64,000 bases of DNA, from contig NC_090188.1 in assembly GCF_024679245.1 (NCBI RefSeq), positions 38,867,992 through 38,931,991 on the forward strand, given 5' to 3'. This DNA is from Pseudorasbora parva. Taxonomy: Eukaryota; Chordata; Actinopteri; Cypriniformes; Gobionidae. Shown here in pieces: positions 57,601-64,000 of this stretch (the stretch's first letter is position 1; each line of letters opens with the position of its first letter). The translations under genes and the position numbers were made by a program. The notes under the pieces were generated by a model that ran no database searches, had not been told where the DNA came from, and saw only the letters and a program-made list of their open reading frames with translations.

Positions 57601-60600
57601 GGAATGTAGTGACTGGACCACATATATTAATAAATTAAATTAGCTCAATAGGGAATTTTGGGGATTAATATTTAAATATTTATTATTAATCATAACTGGT
57701 TATGATCAAACAATAAATCTTCAAATCACCCAATAGGACTTACCTAACCTAGGTATTTAAGCAATATAAATTTGGTTAACAACAATGGATTGCAATTAAC
57801 GAATATATATTAAATCATTACAGAATAACCTTTAAAGAATTAATTCAAAACTCATCTGATCCGTTCTTTTAACGAACGATCAGTACAATCTCTTATCAAC
57901 TCTCAAAGCTTTTATTCTGTCTACCAAATCTCTGGGAAGGTTACTCTTCTGGCCACAAAGAATAAACTTTCCGAGCTATTGGGATATTAGTTAAAGTATT
58001 CGAAGATACTCATGAGAGCTGTAGCTAGATCTGAACATTAAAGTGACTTATGTCTTGTGAGCAGTAACAATGACAATTAAACATGGATACAATGGTTTTA
58101 ATAATTGATACTACGAATACATACGACTAGATAAAGAATACATGTATATACAGAATAACGACAGGTAAGGAAATAGAAAAGGAGAAAGAAGAGAAAGGAA
58201 GGGTTCAGAATGGCATTTCACAAACATTACTACAGAGAGCCAGCAAAGAACAATATCACCTTAAACAGGGTTACTAGTCTTAAACGCATCTAAATTTCGA
58301 TGGAATTTATACTTGCATGGGTTGCTTTGTGCTGAGTATAAAAGAATGCGTGTGAGTCCTTCTCAGAGTGTTCTGTGAGATGGAGCGCTCTCTCTCAGTT
58401 CTTCCAAGTGATCTCTGATCAGCGGGAAGTTTAAAGGTAGTTTGAAAGTGAATGTTGCCAAAGGAGAGGAAGGTTTCCTTCGAAGTTATGGAAGTTCCTT
58501 GATGGTGTTCAGTGCCTTTGTCCAAGGACTGAGTAGCGGAGCGCGCTGACTTCAAAGGAAACAACCACTCTGACTTCACATCTTAGCCAGGGCCGAAGCC
58601 TCATGGCAAGAGGTGAGCCGGCTTCAGAGGACGGGAGGAAAGGTCCGAGGACGAGTAGAGAAGAGCCCAAAGAAATGTTTCCACTTGTATTTTAAGACAA
58701 TTAATCCACACCCCTTCTGGGTTAGTTTACCCAATCCAGAGGGTGAATTCTGAGCGGGAAAAAATCTCTTTGTCTCTGTTTACGACCTGCTTTGCATGTT
58801 TTATCAGGTGTCGTAAAGGGTGTCGATTTTATACAGTTTTACTCCCAAGTTTGCTAAACGTATTAATGATACATTTCATAATCCTATTCCGTGCATCGTT
58901 GATTCAGACAAAGAGAGAGGAATATTTAGATAACAAACACGTTATGGCTGGGAGATATTAAAGCAGAGATACATTCTTACACAGGAATACAAGCATTTAA
59001 AATGAACTTACATTGTTTATACATCATGACTATGTTGGTATGACATATGGAGCATACACACACACACACACACACACACACAATGATACCTCATATACAG
59101 TCTGTAATAGTTTTAATTAAAGCTTCATAAGGAAAGTCAGTGTGTGTGTATTGGCAAGAGTCTCTGCGTCTCTCTGTCTGGGAGAATGTGAAGGGGGGAA
59201 CAGGGTTCCAGTCATGTGGCCAGATAACAATCTGATTGAAGTTTGCCACAGTTTTCCAAAGATGCTGCCTGTCTCATTTCAGCTCGGGTCACATATCTGT
59301 CGAAGGTGTCAACTTCTCCAGACTCGTTGGCATCGGGCCCCTAATTTATATGTGGCTAAAAGCTATCCACCCTAAACATCAGAATTGACTCATCTTTGAT
59401 CCTGATGAGAGAGACTCCAGACGCTACAGGAAGTAATATACTCAAAAAAGAAAAGAAAAAAAGATTCTAGCTGTTTGCTCAGTGTATGCAAATAAAATAA
59501 GCTGAACAACACAAATCTTTAATGTTTTACTTGATTGCCATTTTACTCAATTTTGTGAGTTAATTTTGCTCAATGTTAAGTTGGGACTACATGGTTCATT
59601 TATGTTATGCTGACTGAACTGGGCAGTGTATTTCTAGTCCCCAGCATGCTTTGCATAGGGATGGATCAGGAGAGTAAATATTGAAATGAAGTGCTGTTTA
59701 ATTTGTTTTTTGGTGAAGGGAAAGACCTGTTCACATTTGATGTTATATTTGACCGTTATATTTGACAGTTAAAAGTTTTGTTATGTTGTGTCAATTATTT
59801 GTAACTGTGCTAATGCCAGTGATTAGATACTTAACTTGATCGTTACTTGCATGTTACAACTAGCAAGGGATCAAGTGTTGTTGACTAATAGTTTCATAGA
59901 AATAAAGAAAATAAATACATGTGGCAGTTCCAGTTCTACCCTTCTATATCCTACTTTATTTAGTTAGAATGACATGCTTTTTTGTAGCATTTGACTAAAT
60001 GATTTTATGTTCATACAACTAGGTTACAAAAAAATAAAATAAAAAAATCAAACCTATTCGATTTTGTTGGAAAAGCATAATACAATTTTGTGGAAAAGCT
60101 TTCCTTAATTTAATTAATTTCGTTCAGGAGTTTCTTTTTATGAGTAAAGGTCATCCTGGTATTTTGTCTACTTATTTATGAGTACAGTCAGTTCAGACAT
60201 ACTACTCGTCACATACAATTTTTTTTTTTTTTTTTAATATATAGTAGGGAACTATACGATTCCAGATACAACCAAAGTGAATCTTTATCCATGGAAACAA
60301 TCTAGTACATGAGTGTGGCAAGCAGAGAACGGGGGGAAATGCTGCTTGTCTTGTCTTGCAACGGCATTGAAGGACAAGGCTAAGCTTAGCAGGTACGTTA
60401 TGCTCCGTTAAGAAAATATATTCTAGGGAGCCCTCAACATTTTCAAAAAATGATGTAGGATACAGTATAATTAATTCAGTGATTTTGGCCATTAAAAAAA
60501 ATATTCACAAATCTTTCTCTATATGGTGCAATTCGTTTTAATATTTCAATTCATGGTCCCTCTCCAAATAAATAATTTGTTCCTTCACTTTGCTGAACAT

Positions 60601-60727
60601 TGTGAAACTGAACAGATGAGAAAAGTTCTCATAGTGAGCAACTCACAGGAAGAAAATTTAATCTGCTCTCCAAAAGAACAGAAATATGGGGAGGTATCTC
60701 TTCTCAGAAAACTGAATTTATAATTTG
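57601..60727. other. No gene recognised
   Basis: 57600-58760 contains a TATA-like GAGTATAAAAGAATG at 58335 and a GC-richer stretch after it. The layout resembles a diverged LTR, but I cannot define ends. (CA)n lies at 59055-59082 and poly-T at 60220-60236. Other open frames are short and unremarkable. Confidence 0.35.
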
Positions 60728-60893
60728 TTCCAAACCGTATGCTATTGACTTCCGTGGTATTTTATTCCCCATACTATATGGAAGTCCGTAGGGACCAACA
60801 GCTATTAGATTACCCATATTCTTCAAAATATCTTATTTTGTGTTCAGCAGAAGATTGAAATTAATACAGCTTTTGGGTAAACTATCACTTTAA
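60728..60893. repeat. MITE fragment (TTAA family, right half)
   Basis: GTTCCAAACCGTATGCTATT ... CATACTATATGGAAGTCCGT ... TTCAAAATATCTTATTTTGT ... GGGTAAACTATCACTTTAA resembles the right half of the family seen at 35368-35628. Confidence 0.55.
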
Positions 60894-61810
60894 CTGTAAC
60901 AAGGCATGCCAAACTGAAAGGTTGCTGGAGTTGCTTGGCTATATGAACACATCCACTTTAAATTACCTAAAAGCATAAGATGATGGCGATAAATATTCAA
61001 ATAACACATTCTACAAAAAATAAGATCAGGACCAAAAAAAAAAAAAAAATTTGAACTTTGCATTTCACAATATTGTAATGCAGGTGAGGTTTTTGGATTT
61101 GAACTCATGCACTGAACATAAATAAAACATTACGGACACTGAACAATAGACAATCAGGAGACCCAGAAATCCCAAACGGTCATGCGAGTTGAAATTGGCA
61201 CTCAAGTATGGTTTTTGTGATTCCTGAGATAGCTTAAAAATCTGTTTAGGGCTAATATTTGTTTCTTATCTTCTTTATGGTGCATGGCTCGATAGGCAAA
61301 TTTGAGTAGCATTTATTTGGTTCATAATGTCACAAATGGACTTCACAACTCACAGTACACCAGTGAGTGCAGGTGAATCCTGAAGAATGATTTATATGAC
61401 CTCAGCACAATTTTTATTCAGAGCTATAACTCTAGAAGAAGGTTCCACTTTATTTTGATCAAAATGAGCTGTCAAGCCAGATGATAATGCCATCTCTCAA
61501 AGACATCCAAACCAGCTCAATAACCCCTTCTTTTTGTAAACAGATGTGGGCTGTAGATATTCTTTAAAAAGATGTTGTGACTGCAGAGGTGTACTCCAAA
61601 CACAACTCTGAGTTTGACGACACGATTCTAATGTGTGGTTGCCAAGGCATGAAATATTTAAGCCAGTGTCTGTGTTGTTTGTGATACCAATTCATATAAA
61701 TATCCCCTTAAAACGATCGTGTGCAGAACAAATTTCTTACCCAGAATCTCATCCAAATCCATCCCAAGCTAATTTCAAAATGCCAATTTAGAGCAAGTAA
61801 CAGGCTTGAG
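60894..61810. other. No feature recognised
   Basis: AT-rich, single-copy-looking sequence with an A17 tract at about 61033-61049. Confidence 0.4.
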
Positions 61811-61811
61811 C

Positions 61812-61901
<90 letters not shown>
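61812..61901 (+). repeat. Compound (TG)n(AG)n microsatellite
   Basis: About 25 bases of TG pass directly into about 65 bases of pure AG. The AG part is a mirror-repeat purine tract able to form triplex (H-) DNA. Confidence 0.95.
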
Positions 61902-61904
<3 letters not shown>

Positions 61905-62730
61905 AGTGATGTAGCTTTTCTGGGGCCATTTACACCACACCATTTTCAACTAAAAACTGAAAACATTTTATGCATTTTTACTGTTACTTTATGTGACAAC
62001 GGCATTTGGGGGGCATGAAAATGCTTTCTTTTAAAAAATGGGTTTTAATGTTCAAGTTTACACCGTCATTGTCTCGTATAAACGTATAAACTACAAAAAT
62101 GTACATTTGTGAAAACGGTGACAAGCACATTACATGTTTAGTCTATAAGCGTAGAGTGTTTATTTGTAGCTCCGCTGTATAAATACAGCATTTTTAGCCG
62201 TTTTCATGGATCCATGTTAACAGAGATCATGTTGATGTCATCTGTACATGATAATTTTTCTTTTTTTGGTATTGTTGCCATGCTGTACCCTCAGTTTAGA
62301 ACAATTTTATCCATATATTTTTGGCAGCAGATGCTCTCACAAAAATAAAATAAAGATTTAATCTTCATCTAGATGTTACACTACACAATCCACAAGCTTC
62401 GTCTGACTTGTACAGTGTTAATATACCAAGGGAAAAACGATGGAAAATTACTGCTTCACAACATCGTCCTGTGACGATCAAAACCTTGAAAAGAAGACAC
62501 TCTCATCTCCAACCCATGAAAACAAATATCCCTTTAGACATCACACTCATAAGATTTAACAATAGCAATTATTGCAAGAGCAAATTAATTAAGTCAAATA
62601 AGTAATATAAAATATAAAAACATAAAATTACAAGTTACAAAATAATAATAATGATTGAATTTCCCCAGTCTGTCTAATTAGTAAGCTCATTCACATGTGG
62701 CTTGTCTATCACCTTGTTAATTATCCTATT
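61902..62730. other. No feature recognised
   Basis: AT-rich sequence without a gene. Confidence 0.4.
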
Positions 62731-63470
62731 TGCTCTGTTTTTTAAAGGTGCAGTGTGTGAATTTTAGCAACACCTAGGCCGCATCCGAAAACCTAGGCAG
62801 CTGACTCGTTACTGCGCTGCCTTATCAGGCAATGGCTTGTAAAGCAGTGTTTTGTGCATGAAAGCACCTCACGAAACTGATTTCGAACAGACTTCAGAGG
62901 CAGCGTAACAGTTTAATGATCTATTCTACAGTGAAATAGAGAGACCTTTGGTGAGAACTAAACAAATATTTAATTGCTATATTAGTAATCTCTCGATAGA
63001 AATGACATCAGAAGTGGACAATATTGGTAAAAAAACATACATTTATACACAAACTGACCAGCAAACGCAACTTTCGGATACCATCTTTTCGCCCTAGCTC
63101 AGCTGTCACTGAATGGAAAGCACAGGATTGTGGGATATCAAAGGCAGCAAAGGATACATGTATGCTGCCTTCAAAAATCCATCAGATGACGGTATCTCAG
63201 GAGACAGGAAGGCTAATAATAGATTCGGACGTGCCTCGATGCATTCCTGCCTTGAAATGTATCTTCCAGATGCAGCATTTTGCCAGTTTCGGATGCAGTC
63301 CTAGCAGTGAGGTTGTGAATTGTAACTGTCCACCTCTCACCCCTCCCTTTTGAAGCACATATAGAAGCTACAATGGCCAGGGAGTAGCTAGCGCTCTGTA
63401 GAGAAGCTTGTTCATTTAGGGTTACTGTAGATGATGCTGCAAAATGGTGACTTTTGGTGTATGGAGATTT
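62731..63470 (+). repeat. Dispersed repeat (AAGGTGCAGTGTGTGAATTTT type), interrupted by a MITE
   Basis: The two parts 62747-62777 and 63300-63470 read continuously (GTGAATTTTAGCAACACCTAG / CAGTGAGGTTGTGAATTG ... CTTTTGAAGCACATATAGAA) when the MITE between is removed. It resembles a widespread fish repeat. Class not assigned. Confidence 0.5.
62778..63299. mobile_element. 522-bp non-autonomous element with GCATCCGAAA ends
   Basis: The ends GCCGCATCCGAAAACC and CCAGTTTCGGATGCAGT are inverted. CCTAG occurs on both sides (62773-62777 and 63300-63304), a likely 5-bp target duplication. Other mirror motifs inside (CTAGGCAGCTGACTC against GGCAGC...) are weak. No transposase. Confidence 0.65.
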
Positions 63471-63535
63471 GATTCCTGTTCATTCCAACAACAAAGCATT
63501 TGTTGTTGAATGCACCAAGCTCAGAATGACTTCTG

Positions 63536-64000
63536 AGTCCAGAGAGGGCTCCAGCCCCATATCTGTGTCCATAGAGGACTTCAGTACCTGACCAGAGTCC
63601 AGAGAAAGCTACAGCCTCTGACCAGAGTCCAGAGTGTGCTCCAGCCCATGACGAGAGTCCAGAGAGAGCTACAGCCTATGAACAGAGTCCAGAAAGAGCT
63701 CCAGCCCCTGACCAGAGTCCAGAGAGGACTCCAGCCCCTGACTATAGTCCAGAGAGGGCTCCATCCCCTGACCAAAGTCCAGAGAGGATTCCATCCCCTG
63801 ACCAAAGTCCAGAGAGGGCTCCATCCCCTGACCAGGGTACAGACAGGACTCCAGCCTGTGATCCGAGTCCAGAGAGAGCTCCAGCCCCTGACCAGTGTAC
63901 AGACAGGGCTTCAGTCCCTGACCAGAGTAAAAATATTGCTCCAGCCCGTGACCAGATTTCCAGAGAGAGCTCCAGACCCTGACCAGAGTCCAGAGAGCCC
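63536..64000 (+). repeat. 30-bp minisatellite, about 15.5 units, runs off the window
   Basis: The unit is GAGTCCAGAGAGAGCTCCAG followed by CCCCTGACCA, with a regular 30-base period from 63536 to the end and few indels (one extra base near 63958). One + strand frame is open through most units and reads PDQSPERAPA-like decapeptides. The opposite strand reads WSPLWTLVRG. A period divisible by three, with substitutions mainly between similar codons, suggests it may derive from a protein repeat such as a retroelement gag. No start codon or splice site was found for it here. Confidence 0.9.

Noticed and set aside
57600..58760. Complete LTR of an endogenous retroelement
   Set aside because: A TATA-like box and GC-richer leader-like sequence are visible, but no matching second copy, TG/CA boundaries or target duplication could be defined.

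Overview
The window looks like vertebrate nuclear DNA from a teleost, most probably a cypriniform (carp/zebrafish-like) fish. Reasons: the transposable elements are the ones that crowd those genomes (DIRS1-like tyrosine-recombinase retroelements, several Tc1-like families, hAT and PIF/Harbinger elements, L2-type LINEs, TTAA-flanked MITEs). There are very long (TA)n, (TG)n and (AC)n microsatellites, and there is no compact bacterial- or viral-style gene arrangement. I did not recognise a complete host protein-coding gene, nor any rRNA, tRNA or CRISPR array.

Layout. 1-6930: a decayed DIRS element (terminal repeat, gag, RT/RNase H, tyrosine recombinase) split by an antisense LINE at about 2468-5628. 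7497-9313: a TA-flanked Tc1-like element carrying a short LINE-tailed retroposon. 9752-9880: a good candidate host exon on the + strand. 10278-12617: a PIF/Harbinger remnant whose left end was hit by a 1.4-kb TA-flanked element that holds a small spliced-gene-like cassette. 12802-13837: a long-inverted-repeat element. 15345-19252: a Tc1-like element broken by an approximately 2.3-kb block and by an LTR-like insertion. 20262-24800: another Tc1-like element containing a LINE (L2-type) with an 849-codon open frame. 25687-26887: very long microsatellites beside loose Tc1 ends.

25341-25459 and 36067-36252 are two further candidate + strand exons, the last followed by an ATTAAA signal. The region from about 9.7 to 36.4 kb may therefore be the 3' part of one host gene with repeat-filled introns; this is inference. 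28386-29834 and 53761-54668 are two copies of one unclassified repeat family. 33110-34085 is a Harbinger remnant with two convergent gene fragments. 35-39 kb holds several MITEs. 39283-40597 and 51740-52993 are inverted copies of a roughly 1.3-kb family. 41230-43231 and 49026-51689 are hAT-type elements with perfect 8-bp target duplications; the second carries an internally deleted DIRS element. 45745-48066 holds two different Tc1-like transposase relics and 54671-56815 a third, itself interrupted. From 57 to 62.7 kb I see little except simple repeats. The window ends inside a 30-bp minisatellite (63536-64000).

How the parts relate: nearly everything recognised is a dead selfish element, and nesting with target-site duplications gives a relative order of insertions. 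I found no evidence for a new multi-gene biological system. The most useful leads are the three phase-checkable host exon candidates, the spliced-gene-like cassette in the 1.4-kb element, the long L2 open frame and the unclassified repeat families.
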